DNA of 64,000 bases, taken from positions 1 through 64,000 of the forward strand of contig JAHBMJ010005740.1 of the NCBI GenBank assembly GCA_018398765.1, in the 5' to 3' direction. The notes beneath the pieces are model-generated. The model was not told the origin of the DNA and made no database searches. It saw only the letters and a program-made list of their open reading frames with translations. This DNA is from Chromera velia (lineage: Eukaryota; Sar; Chromeraceae). This document shows, in pieces, positions 35,216 to 47,864 of the stretch. Both the position numbers and the translations under genes were made by a program. How positions within the stretch are numbered: position 1 is the stretch's first letter; each line of letters starts with the position of its first letter.

Positions 35216-35804
35216 AGTCGTTCAACGACCACATCTATATTTCCGAGTGCCTCCCCGTAGGCTTTTCCCTCCTCTCATCGCATGTTTGTGTTTCTTCTTT
35301 GCAATAAATCCGCCTCTGGTCTCTACTCCTTTTCCGCCCTCCCTCGATCTGCTTTCATAGTAACCGATGGCTCTCTGTTCGGTTTCTTACGTCTGCTTTC
35401 ATTTAACCCATAAGGCGAAAGCAGTGCTCTGTCTATTGAATGTAGTGACTACAAACTCTGTGTACATGATTCTTGTATTCGGTGTGTTGATGACTTCATA
35501 TATGGACTTTCTTCATATGTCAAGTGGCTGAATGAAAGAGAATTCCTGCGCTGCCTGGCTGAACTGGAATCCATTAATTCAAATGATTGTAACTGTCCAC
35601 TCCCCGGTGTAAGTACATCTGAACTCTTCATCCATAATATCATTTGATTGCTTCTACGCTCGCATCCGGTCTGTCTCTTTGATGCCTGTCTCCCTATTCT
35701 AGAAAGTGATTAACTGATCAACTCCACCGGTGACTTAACAAACAACAACCATGCATGTATGTGCCGCCCAGGAGCTTAGCGCTCCAACTGGGGTTAGGCA
35801 TCCT

Positions 35805-35810
<6 letters not shown>
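35216..35810. other. Spacer between elements
   Basis: This is mixed-composition DNA with no supported gene. It includes a CTTAACAAACAACAACCATGCATG stretch close to the LINE tail. Confidence 0.4.
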
Positions 35811-35842
<32 letters not shown>

Positions 35843-35843
35843 G
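35811..35843. repeat. CTAA tandem repeat (LINE 3' tail)
   Basis: About eight CTAA units sit directly at the 3' end of the minus-strand LINE. Simple-repeat tails in place of poly-A are known in some LINE clades. Confidence 0.8.
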
Positions 35844-38800
35844 TCTGTGTTTTGCATACTTTAGTCTATGGGCTGCTCAGAACGGACTGCTCCAAAAATT
35901 GATCTAATGACACAGGACGAAAGGACACTTTGGCTTTGTACACGCCCTCTCTCCATTCTTCTCTCAGCGATTTCTCCCTCTCCCTCCCTCAGCTGTCTTC
36001 CTGCTTCCATTACTTCTAGGATGGTCTTGTATTCTTCTTTTCTTCTTTCCGTTCCTCCCTTTCTTTTTGTGATCATTCCGTGTCTCTGTGGCAGTACTGT
36101 TTCATCTAATATGCTTCCAGGTGCGTACCTTCCTGGGCTTTTCTTGAATACTCTTTTTCTGAACGCCGCCCTCCCCAGAAACTCATCCATCGCACTATGC
36201 CCTTCGTTCATCAAGAATTTGAACAGAGCCTCAGTGTGCAGTCTTCCTCTTTGTCCTTCTTTTTTCTCTCTGCAAACTTCTCTTACTCTCTTTTCTCTTC
36301 CCTTGTTCCAGTCTGCTCCTAATGTTCTATATATGTACGTTCTTTCTCTATCATAAATCGAACACTCAGTCAGCATATGGATCTCGTCCTCCAACACCTC
36401 TGTTTCTATCAATCTTTTGCAAAACGGGTAGAGTCTCTCCTCCAACGGCACTCTCTGCCCTCCTCTTTCTGGCACTTTTCCTTTTATTCTTGCCAACGTC
36501 CTGTCTCTTACTCTGCAGGCTGCTCTCCTTCAGAATCTGTGTTCTCCTCTTAGTGCTACCCTTCCATAACAAAAGGGCACCCGTCCCAGTTTTTCTTTCT
36601 CTATTTTCATTCCCTCTCTTGGTCTTTCTTCTGACGCCTTTTCAAACAAAATGAGCTACAATCTGTTTCCGTTTGCTTTTATTTGGTGTATGTGTGCCAT
36701 ATGGACTTTTCTTCCTTTTTCTCTCTTTCTTCTATCTCTCTCTCTCACCCCCCTCTCAATTCTCTACCTGAAGATTTCTTTCTTCCTCTCTTTTATTTCT
36801 TTATCTGTTTTGCTTACAATCCATCTTTCCATCCTATCTACTCTTTCATTCATTGCGTGTGTCCCTATCTCTCTTGGCTGGCCTGTGAGCTTCTTTTTTG
36901 AAAAAGGATGAAGGCTTCTCTTTGTGAATAGTGTCTGTGTGCATTTCTTCAAGTACAGAAAGAAGTGAAAGGGATGCAACTCTGTTCTTCTTCCCCTCTT
37001 CAGTTCATCTTCCACTCTTCTTCTCAAGCAATGAATGACAGCCTGCCCAATCGCCTCCTTCCTTTTTTCTTTCAGTGCCTTTCTTGCCCATCTGATTGTC
37101 CTCTCTGCCACTTCAATGTCAATGGAAACATCCCCCCCTCCATCAATGTAGTGTCTGCGCTTTCTGTCTTCCTTAGCCCCAAGACCCAGTGGCACCTCAC
37201 AAAGCGTCTTTGTTTTTCGTCAAATTCTGTACAGGCCCTGTCTGTGCATGGGTGTATCTCGTATCCATACATCTACACTGCATACACCGTCTGATTAAAC
37301 AAATAAAAACATTCTGCAGGTGGCACGGCTGGCTCTCTGGCTAAATTTAAACTTTCCTATCAATCTTTGCATACATCTCTCTGCCCTCACTGCTCTGTCT
37401 GCTATCATTCCGTCAAGGTCGCAGTTTAAGGGAAGAACCAGACCTAAAAATGGCTGTGCTTTCTCTTCTTTCAGTACCATGCTGCCTATTTTGATCCCTT
37501 CTGTCTGCCTTTGCCTTCCAAACCTCAGTACTCTCGATCTAGCTCTCGATTTATCAGAAAAAAGAAGATAGAGCGGCTCTGCATACTTCCTCAATCCTTC
37601 CAGCAGTTTGTTCAATTCTCGGTGTCTGTTACATCGAGCAAAGTCGTATCGTCTACAAATAATATGGAAAAAAAATCCACCTACCTCCCATCCTCTATGA
37701 TCGGTACTTTCGGTCTTTCTCCTTGTTCTCCTATTCTCCTTCTCCCAGCCCTCCCTTCCTTTCTTACTCTCTCTATAACAGGTCGTGTACGTATCCTTTG
37801 AAAAAAGTGGGCCCACTGGACCCCCCTTGTTTCGTCCCTATCTGTTCTGGATACCACTTTCTTGTCCCTTTCACTCTTGCTCTTACTTTCTTGAGCAATG
37901 CCAGGGCCATTGGATTAACTCCTCTGAAACCCCTGCCTCTTTCAGTTGCTGCTCAAGCTTGCTATGCCTGACTTCGTCAAAAGCTCGAGTGAAATCAACG
38001 AGGGCCACAATCACAGAAAGATGATGGGCAATCACAAACAAAAGAAGAAAGATGACATCGCATATTCTTGCTTTCTTTCTATATACAAACTGCCATGGGT
38101 TCTGCCTTGCTTCTCTATCTACATTATTGCCAAGAATCGTGTCTCCCCATGTTGCATCTACATATGCAAGGTGCACGTTTCTCCATCCCCCCATCACTGC
38201 CTATGACTTGCCAGGCTTCGCCAATGCCATCACCGGTAAATCATTCCATCCCTCTGGCCACCACGCACAACGAAAAGAAGCATAGATCAAATCAGCATAT
38301 ACATTTACCATCACTTAAGATTTTTCATGCAACTTGAGCAGACCCGGAGGCATTCTATCCTTTCCAGCAGCCTTCTTAGGATTCCCTACTTTTTTTATTG
38401 CCTCCCTCAGTTCTTTTTCGGTAGCTATCTTCGTGTTCTTTTCTCTTACTGCTATGCATCTTTTACATTCTTCTTTTTTTTCTGTTTCCATTTCATCGTC
38501 TGGGAGCTTTGTCTGTTTTTCCCATCCTTTCGCAACTTGTTCCATTATGAGATTGTCCTTCATCCTCTTTGGTTCTCTCTTCTTGTCTTCTGTTCTTAGT
38601 CTCCTCCAGACCCTCCAGCATCCTCCTTCTCCTATTTCTTTCCTTATTCTTTACACCTTTCTCATTATTTCCTTGGATGCTTCCCTTTTCCCAATCCTGA
38701 TCCTCTTTCTCTCTACCTCTTCTAGTTGTTTTCTTCTCTCTTTATATTCTCTCTGTCATCTCTCTTCTTGCCCTCTTTCTGTCCCGTCGCCTTTTTTTTG

Positions 38801-41800
38801 TTTCAAGTTTTTCATTTTCCTTCTGATTTTTCTTTCAAGTACTCTTATTCTTCTTTGCTCTGCTTTTCCTATTCTCACTGACTCATCGGCTTTTAAAGCT
38901 TCTCCGTTCCCTTTTCTTACCCTCTTCTTTTGTTGCCTTAGTGCCCACCTGTATGTTTCCTCTCTTACCTGTCTCATTTTCTTGTATTCTCTTTCTAATG
39001 TTTCTCTCTCTATGGTTTCTCCTTTCTTCCTACCATTTGTTTCTTGGAATACCTTCCCTATCTTCTTTATGGTGACTCTCTTGTCCAATTCTTTTATGAA
39101 TTCTCTTTCCGTTCTTCGTGTGAAAGTCTCTTTCCATCTGGGTCTTATTCTATCCTCTTCTTTTTCTGTTTCTTTAAAGATTAGTCTTTTCCCTCCTTTC
39201 TTCTCTTTTTGTCCTCTCTTCTTTTCCTTCTCTTTTCTCTCTCCCTTCTTTTCCTTCTCTTCTTATAGTGGTTTCGTCTTTCCTCCTTTAAGGGTCAGTT
39301 TCAGACATGCATGATTAAAAGGGGCACTCGTCAACATACATAACGAAAAGGATGCATAAGATAAAAGCAAACAAGGAGTCACCTATATATAATCGATGAG
39401 AAATTCGCCGCCCCCTGCACTCTGATAGGTGCATTGACCGTCAAAAGCAAAGTCATGCTCCCTCCCTCCCTCTTTAAGTACACACTTTCTGAGGCCATTC
39501 AGTGGGACCAGTCCGAGGTCTTCGCAGAACCTTATGAACAGCTTTCCTTTCCGATTTTCCGTTTCATCTTCTGATGTTCTTTCTGGTTAGTATACCCCCC
39601 TTACCCTCCCCCCCCTCACTATTCCTTCCCATTCGTCCCCTCCTTCGTCTTTTTCCCTCCCTCCCCATACCACCAGAGGCACCTTGTTTGCTGTCCTGGC
39701 ATTGAAATCCCCACACACGCACACTTCATTCGCTCGTTTGTCCCCTCTTTGCTTTCTTTCTCTTCTCTTTTCCTCCACTTTCTCTCTTATTTCCTCAAGA
39801 AAGCCATCGTTTTCATGAGTAGAGTCTTCTGGCGGGTCATACAGTCCCACTATCAGGAGGAATCCTGGTGCCTGTACAAAAACGGCTGCTTCTATTGCTC
39901 TTTCTGTCTGGAAGCCCAGTTCTCTTGCTTTTCTGCTCAACAAAACCACAACCCCTCCTGTAGCTGTCACCATTCTCCCTTCTCTCTCTAGCGGGTAGTT
40001 CATGCCCCCCATTCCTCCTCCACTCAGACTGCACATTGTTATTTCCGTTCTCGTTTCCGTTAGTACCAGTACATCCGTTCTCTGTTTTTCCATTTCTGCT
40101 GCGAAAGAGGCACTACCCATCAATCTTCTTGTCATTCCTTTATCGTTCTGCACGCAAATGGTTACTTTTTCCTCCTCCTTTGTCTCTTCCTCCCCGTCTG
40201 ACTCACTTGATGTCATTGTGCTCGATGCTTCAGATCTGCACGATGACGATGGTGGCGATGGTGGCAGGGACTGTCCTCTCTCTGATGAACTGCTCACTGA
40301 CGTGGTGATAAATGAGAACGACTCGGTCTGGCTCTCTCCATTGTCCTTTTCTTTTCTCTTCCTTTGAGTCGTCTCCTTTCCTTCCCTACCCAGGAAACCA
40401 GAAATTAAATTAACACACTTAGACAAAGAAACAACATTCGTAGAATACACAGATGGAGCATCACATGCACATACATCATTTAATTCAAATAAATATGCCT
40501 GCGAAGTTGGGACTGATCTTGTCATAGAAATTGAAGAGCGTGCTGTATCGTGTTTGAAGGAATCTTTGTCGTATCTTTCGGTCGAGTCTCTCTCTGAGGC
40601 ATCTTCTTCTTCCCACGTCCTCTGTTCTTGTTCATTCTTACTTTTTCGTTTTCTTCTTTCTGCCCCCCCTTTCCACACCCTCCCGTCCTTCCCTTCCCTA
40701 CCCTCCCTTCCCCAAGATTCCTGCCCATCCTTTGGCCCTGCTATCTCGCTCTGGCTTCTGTCACATACCTAAGTCTCGCACCATTCTCCTGCTGCAGGTT
40801 CTCTTCGCTCCTCAAGTTCCCTTCGGCCTCCGTCTCCTCCACTGTGTCTGCACACACGGAGGGGGGGAGGGGGGGAAACTGTTTTCTTCTCAGTCTGTTT
40901 TGTGATTGCAAGAGTTTCACTGCGACCTATCCCATACCCGCTTACCGGCGTCAGGAGGACCTCTGGCGTTGCATCAGTCCTCCCGTCCCCCCCTCCTCCA
41001 GTGGCCAACTGGGGTCTTTGGGTTTGACTGCCTTGTCCTGTCCTGTCGCCTTGGTAGGAAGATGGTGCGTCCTCCCACTCTCTCATGTAAAGTCAGAATT
41101 TGACAGAAAGAATGTCGCTTTCTCTTTTTAGGTCTGTTTTTTGCCCTTTTTTCTTTCTGTACATGAGCGATTGCAACCACCAGAACCTTTGGTATGCCTT
41201 TCCCTCCTCCCTTTCCCTTTTCCATCCTTCTTCCACCCCTCTTCCTCCATCCCTTCTTCCTTTTCATCTGCCTCTTTCGCTAAGATGGTGAACTTGTTTC
41301 TTTGGAATAACTCCGTTTCTGGGCCTCTCTTTTCCTCCTCGACCTCTTCTTTTTGTTCGATTCTGGTTCTCTGACTGTTAAACATTCCCGTCTCTTCCAA
41401 TGCCTCAATCACGCGCCACTCTGCCTCTTCTTGTGCCTCTCTCTCTATCTCTTTTTCTTTTTTCTGCAGCATTCTACACCTTCTCTCTTCTCTATGAATC
41501 AGTTCTTCTATTTTCTTCATTTCTGTTCCCATCAGCTCTATCCTCTTCTTTCTCTCCGGCCTCCTCCTCTGTGTGACCTTTCCTGTCTTTGGGGGGGGGT
41601 CGGTCCTTCTTCTCCCCTCCTTCTTCATTCACCGCATGTCTGCATCCTCCCCCTCCTCCCCGTTTCCTGCACCCTCTCTTCCCGGGCCTGTCTTTGCTCT
41701 GTGCCTTAAGCCTGATGATCCAAGCGTCTGCACTCTCTCTTTTTTCGCACCCCTTCCTGTCTGCTCCTCTCTTTCCTCTCCCAGAACCTTCTCCCCCACT

Positions 41801-42660
41801 TTCTATAGGGCCTCTTTTGCTTCCTTCTTCTCTTCCTCCATCTTTTCTTCATCCTGAAGTGTCATTGTTACCCATTTGATCACTGCTTTTCTCTACTCCT
41901 CCTCTGTCCTGGGCATAACATACCAGATATACTTCTCTATCTCCATCTTCAGGGTCTAGTTCTCAGAGAAAAGAGAGTCTGCGTCCTGTGCATCCCTCTT
42001 TCTTGCAAACGTCACCGTTGTAGTGTTCTCTCATCCCTTGTACTTCCTGCTAGTGATGGGGCTTGCCCCCTTTTCCAACCTCTCTGCCCGTGCTGCTGCT
42101 TCTTCAGGCCTGTCTCCTCTCTCCACTGGCTTCCTGATCTGTGCTGCTCTTGTTAGGAATTCTTTCAGCCCTTCTTTCAACTCTCTTCTATCAAGGCCTA
42201 GGCCAAGGAACAGCGATGTCCTTTGCCTCACCTTCTCTTTGAAAACCTCTAGGCTTTCACCCCCTGATTCTTTCAATTATGCTATCTCGTTTTCAGTCCA
42301 CTCTTGTATTCGTTTCATATCCTTTCTCAACTCTGCCTATCCGTTCTTACATTCCGCTATTTCTTTTTTCAAGGGTCCGAGGCCTTTCTTAAGCTTCTTT
42401 CCTATGATCTTGTCTACTGATGGAATGATTTCATTTCTCAGAACGGTGGAGAGTTGTATTAGGTCAAACGAACTTTTATCTTCTTTCTTCTTTTCCGTCT
42501 TCTTCTTCCTTTCCTTCTCCTCCTCCTCCTCCTCCTCCTCCTCCTCCTCCTCTTTTTCTTCCTCTCTTCCGGATTCTAAGTAGCTGGAAGTGGCCGACAA
42601 CACGTTGTTCAGTGCATTAACATCAACCTTCTTGTCTTTTATCGTCTCTTGGCCCTTCAC
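35811..42660 (-). mobile_element. Nearly full-length, decayed LINE (ORF1-like, endonuclease, reverse transcriptase, zinc-knuckle end)
   Basis: Read on the minus strand from 42660. First comes a Lys/Glu-rich coiled-coil ORF1-like region (about 42660-40970). An apurinic-type endonuclease follows at about 40190-39590, with VLVLTETR, VGLYDPPED and VCVCGDFNART. A pre-RT segment (KKVGNPKKAAGKDRMPPGLL) lies near 38380. RT motif A (ALVDFTRAFDEVRHSKL) lies near 37960, and motif C (ILFVDDTTLL, in a shifted frame) near 37650. A C-terminal zinc-knuckle-like segment (YPFC, DEIHMLTEC) lies near 36400-36350. The 3' tail is a TTAG tandem repeat, seen on the plus strand as CTAA units at 35811-35843. At least several frame breaks separate the parts, so it is not active. 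The RT sequence differs clearly from that of the plus-strand LINE at 30890, so it is a different lineage. Confidence 0.85.
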
Positions 42661-44520
42661 ATATTCGAAAAGAAGTCAGAGAACGAGACGCAAAGAGATA
42701 TTGTGATGCTGTTGCTCTGAAGACTGCAACTTTCTCAACTTTGAACTGTTTGGGACGTTCTACGTATGGTTCTGCTGCTTATGTTAGAGACAGAATGACT
42801 TTACAGACTTTGTAGACTTTTAATAGGGCTATAGCTACTTATAAAGATAAATATAGATGCGGATCGAGTCAAAAAGATTTACACTGAATTTTGTAGGTAA
42901 GTGTCAAGCTAAAACCTACGCTGTTTGACACTAGGTTTGACATTATCTAGGACATTATTCATTTTTCAATCGTACCTATCCACCAATCTGTCTGCTTGAC
43001 CGATCAACGAATGACAAAAAATAGATTTCCTCCCAACTCACCAGTCAGTAAGAGAGAGACACAGAGATAGAAAGAGATCACAAATTGGTTTAACATTGTG
43101 CCATGCAATACTTAGCAACACTGACATAGAAGCCTGATTGGGCAGATCCCGTTTCTCCTTCATGCCCCCTTTCTCATTCACTCACTTGTCTTCATTTATA
43201 CTTAGCATGGCAGGTTGCTCAGTGAACCATAGTGAACCACTGCGGCAGCACACTTTCTTTCTTCAAGCCTTCTTCCCTTTCTGTCTCTCTTTATTCCTTA
43301 TGCTTCCTTTTTGTTCAACTGTACTCCTAAAACAGCATGCCATAGATAAACAGACAGAGAGAGAGAACGAGAGAGAGAGAAAGGAAGAGAGAGAGAGAGA
43401 GAGACATCAAGTCAAGGAGGTCAACATAAGAAGAAGGGAGGGGCGGGTGTGGATGGAAAAGCACGTGAGTGAATGAGTGAAAGTTATCGATGGGCACCTA
43501 AAGAGCTTTAAACAGTTGAATTCGAGAAAAAAAAGAAATATATATATAAAAAAAGAGTGCGCCGACACAGTGTGTAGACAAACCGAAGCCACAGACATAC
43601 GGAACTGAAGAAGAGCTCCAGGGATGTGCGAACATGTCTTTTTTGTTGATTTCTTGTTTATTGGATTTCTCTTTTATGCATGTCTTACTTATTTGCTTCG
43701 TGTTTGTTGTTCATGTGTTGCCCATACCCACTCTTCACACCCACTCAACCCCCCTCCCCCCCCGAGCTCTTTTTGCTTCTCCAATATCCATCTTGTCTTC
43801 TGGTGGTTCTGTTTTGTTCTTTCTGTCCCCCGAGATGGAGGTCCACAAAGACAGAAAGTTTTGCAGTGGCTAAACTTTTTCGTACATGCAGAAAACGCTA
43901 GAGAAAACGGAAACGGGACCTCTTCTAGCTCTGCCGTTTTCGACCCTGACGGTCAGCTCTCATTGAACCCTTGAAATGTTTTTCTTTCCGGTGTGTCTCA
44001 TATTTGTCTTTGCTTGCATTTGCCCGTGAGGTCTATGGACGTACGGATGTACGAAGGCCTGGTGAGTGACTTTGAACTATCTTGAGTTTCCGCTGTGTCG
44101 GCTAGAAATCAATCGGGCTCAATCGGAAACCGTATCACATAAAGAGGGAAGTTGACCTGAAGAAGGAGAGACATGTAGTCAATGCATCGATTGATGGACT
44201 TTTGAATGGACGGATCGCTACACTGAGGTTGGGATGCTGTCTGAAAAGATCTCGAAAGATAATCATGTGGCCAAGCATGCATGGGCCAAGCAGCAAGAGA
44301 TCAACCGATCGAGTGACTGAGTGAGGTTAGACTAAGTGAGTAAGTGCATGAGTGAGTGAGTGAATGACTGAGTAAGTCAGTGAGTGAGAGACTGGTGGAA
44401 GAGTTATATACAGAATTGATTCTTGATAGTCCAGCATATTGGTATTCTGTCCACCGTCAGTGTCTGTTTTGCCTTCTTTGACCTTCTATCCACGGTACAA
44501 CGCCTTCTATAGAGGGGAGG
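42661..44520. other. Spacer with GA-repeat and GAGT-type repeats
   Basis: A GA-rich microsatellite lies at about 43355-43405. Degenerate GAGTGAGTGAATG-type repeats lie at about 44335-44390. Several plus-strand open frames are Phe/Leu/Ser-rich readings of pyrimidine-rich DNA, and I do not support them as genes. Confidence 0.6.
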
Positions 44521-44524
44521 CTTC

Positions 44525-45520
44525 ATGACGAAGAAGTCAGGGCAGATCCCACTGCAAAGGATACGAAAGAGGTGGACACCAATCTATACGGTACTGCAGC
44601 ACAGGGCCCTGGGGAGGAGCATCAGAGCAGTGCAGAGGCAGAGGAGGAGTCGTTCGGAGGACTTCTAATCAGAGAGGGAGGGGCATGTGCCTCTGCAGCT
44701 GCCGAGGGTAAGGGTGCGGGTACGGTTCTACAAGACCAACAACAACAGGTGTTTTAGGAAGGAGATGAAGCTGGCAGCCAGCTGTCTTCTGATCTTTCCA
44801 GCGATTGTCAGGCTGTTGTCAGCAAGACTGTAGTTACTGAGCTCTCCTTGATGCTCACCGCAGCCACCGAGCAGGGGGACTTCAAGCTCGATCTGTCGGG
44901 AGGAGATCTCTTCATGAGAGGGCAAGAGGAGGGACATGGGGAACTTCACGATAATGTAGTCACCGCAGCTCCCACCATGAAAGACACGAAGGAGAAAGAC
45001 ACTGAAACATGCATTCTCGCCTCAGAGCAGCCCCCAGAAGAGGTTGCTGGGTTAGGAGGGGCGATCAGAGCAAGACTTAGTACCGCCTCTCTTCCATCAT
45101 ATAGACTTGCTCTCCAGCGATGAAAGTAGGCTTTATCGAAAGCCCTGGCTTCTTTGCTTTTTTTTGGGTTTATGACATTCACTCTACTGGTTGCCCTGAG
45201 AGGGCAATTTCGATCTTCTATCATGAAGGGCACAGCCCGTCTCTACGCAAAGGGGCCTACAAAGTTGCCCCAGTAAAGCTTCCATTGAATCTTTTCTGTG
45301 CGTGCGCTCTAACAAGCTCTAGATGATAAGCTGGAAAGGCTTTCTGGATGAGGGGGCCAGCTCTGGGTGGCCAGAAGGTGAGCCACTTTATGAATTTTTG
45401 CATATCTGTGCTGCAGGTCAGACTAAGCCTTTCTCGGAGGACCGTTTGTCGGTGCTTGGGTTTCGTGAAGAAGCATTACAGCTGGTAATCTCGGGTGATC
45501 TGAAGTTGTGGGAGTGAGGC
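44525..45520 (+). pseudogene. Degraded coding-like region of unknown origin
   Basis: GC content and codon-like structure rise here compared with the flanks. Successive plus-strand frames (ending at 44757, 45123 and 45517) have Glu/Ala/Gly-rich composition like host proteins in this window, but they are short and interrupted by stops. No splice pattern I tried joins them cleanly and no domain is recognisable. It could be a decayed host gene, a fragment captured by a mobile element, or chance. Confidence 0.3.
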
Positions 45521-46449
45521 GCAGCTCTTGTTTGTATGAGAATTTGGAGGTAGGGCTCCTGGGTGGACTAAGATCCAGTGGCCAGTGCCGGGCCTCACCC
45601 AGAAAAAACAAGAACGCTATGATGGCCGGTCGTGGGCAAGGCCTTCTGACTAGAGGCCATGGATCGATCAGGCTTTCAGAAGCTAAGCATTTACCTCTTA
45701 TACGGTCATAGTGCTCAACATTTGTTTGGTTGAACTGCTTTCTGTGGGTGTCAAATCGGCAGATCTGTTTGCGGACATTCATTCTTACCTTTCATGGGGG
45801 TTACCCGCTGTGTGCTCCCTCCTTACATCAGAGTGTGGATTCGGCGTATTCCATTAGAAGTAAAAGTTAGCTTGTTTGTGCATTACGCTGCACATTGTTA
45901 CATATCTGTAGAGTCTGCAATCACTCCCCGACATATCAATATACTATAACTCTTTCACCTCACTCACGTCCAACAATTTCTAACATACACACCACAAACC
46001 CGTTAAACCTTATCTTTAAAAGTTGTTCATACTTTCATACAAGTAAGAAACAATAAATAGAATCATTCTAAGTGCTTTAAAGACTTAGTTTTTTATATAA
46101 AATTTAGTGTCATATATAGAAAATTAAAAGTCACTTTCTAGTACAAAAGTTTCAATTGTCAGTACAGTCAGTTAAAAATTTTTATTTAAGCATGGGAGGC
46201 CTGGAGGAGGGACCATGTTATGACATTCGCAGAAGAGGGCGAAAGGTGGGTTGACATCTGTGCCTGACCTTGCTGCTGCCCCTTGTTATTAAACATACAG
46301 TCTTTTTCTCTGGGCACTGCCGATACGTATACAAATTTGAAAGTTTTTGAGGACTCAGAAAGACGTAGTTGATGTTTTCTCCGCTCTTTGTTACGCTCCT
46401 ATGTGTGTGGGGGGGGCAGGTCGGGGGGGGAGGAAGAGAGAGAGGAAGG

Positions 46450-46495
<46 letters not shown>

Positions 46496-47227
46496 CTCTC
46501 AGATACTCTCATAAGCTTAGGTCGTCTTTCTTTCTTCCTCCCGAGGGGACCGCAGCTCCGCTTTTTCACCACAGTTTTATCCATTTCTTTGCTATTGTCT
46601 GTTTATTGCGGTGTTATGTTGTTCAGTTTGATTTTAAATCTTCCTTTCGGCTTTGTTTTGGTATAAGTACGAGTCTCTCACTTACGCATTCAGATCTCCT
46701 GTTTTGTACTCTATCTTGCTTTGTATCCATATGCGTAATGATTGTTGCAGGGAATGCTTTTATCTTCATCTCGTGACTAATGGGCAGAACCCGTATGAGA
46801 TGGTAGGCTCATTGTAGGCTCGCTTTTACTTTTGCTAATCATTTTTTAAAAGAGAACTGCTAACAAACAAACGGGCAAGAAGGCAGGAAAGATTGAAGGA
46901 AAGAAGGAAGGAAGGCAGGTAAGTGGACAATCTTACAGCTACTTACAGCCATGTTTATATCTATGCTTCACCACAACAGTTGGTGTGCGTCGTCTAAGAT
47001 ATTCTTCTTTACCTCTTTGAGGAGGCTATAATTAGCTATGAAGTTGAAAGACCTTACCTCCCAATAGCTGCTAACCATGACTTGATTATTAAATATCATT
47101 AAAAAGCGTTTCGCACTGACCCATGTTAAGCTTTATTATAAATACCTCCCGCTACGCTACATTACGCTTTCTATGGTCCACTTAGTAGGGTTATTACAAC
47201 TCATTAGACAACAATTATAAAGCTGTA
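45521..47227. other. AT-rich spacer with GA microsatellite
   Basis: A long AGAGAG run lies at about 46435-46496. AAGGAAGG/GGCAGG motifs lie at about 46890-46920. No gene is supported. Confidence 0.6.
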
Positions 47228-47390
47228 TGGCCGCCGCCCCGCGGGGTTGGTATAAACCCCCAGGACCCCCACTGGTCCCCTAGTAAGGCCCTAGTACACC
47301 TCCTCGGGGTACTCCCGGTACCGGGCCCCTTTCACCCCCCGGCCCCCCGGCGGGTACGCGGGGGGGGGCCCGCCCCGTGCTTATAGCTCG
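47228..47390. other. Sharp GC-rich island in AT-rich DNA
   Basis: About 160 bases are dominated by C and G runs with GTAC/CCGG palindromes (CGGTACCG at about 47317, GGGCCC). CGGGCCCC at 47322-47329 can pair with GGGGCCCG at 47365-47372. The flanks on both sides are strikingly AT-richer. I see no frame, tRNA or rRNA signature. Confidence 0.6.
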
Positions 47391-47864
47391 GAACATCGAT
47401 CATGCAAACTTCGATCTTCCGCTCGTCTATAAGATGGATTCGATCAGACTGACAAATTAACATTCGATCAATGATTGACTTCCCCTATTTCCTGGCCAGG
47501 CAGGTTAATTCGCCAGATTGGAGTATTTCCTCCTCGTGTAAGGCTGTCTACCTGAGGTAAGTGATAGTGAGCGAGGTTTGGAAAAGTACACAGCGGAAGC
47601 GTGATATCGATATGCGAGACGGAGTAATAGTAACCTGGTACAAGAACGAGGCCTTGAAAGCTGCAGCTGGTCTGGGTCTGAATACCTCCGAGGCAGAACC
47701 ACGTGCCAGGACCTGGTCGAACTTCTGTCTGTGCTCTGGTTCTGCTCGCTGCCTCGGACCCCTTTGCGTTTGGGGCTTCTGTTCATTGCCTCGATCAGTC
47801 GTCATCCCGCTTTTGATTGCCAGTTCGATCTGTCTTTTTTCACCGTTCAACTGTGTCCTTTGAT

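Noticed and set aside
36322-41890. Many plus-strand Phe/Leu/Ser-rich frames
   Set aside because: They are antisense shadows of the purine-rich coding strand of the minus-strand LINE.
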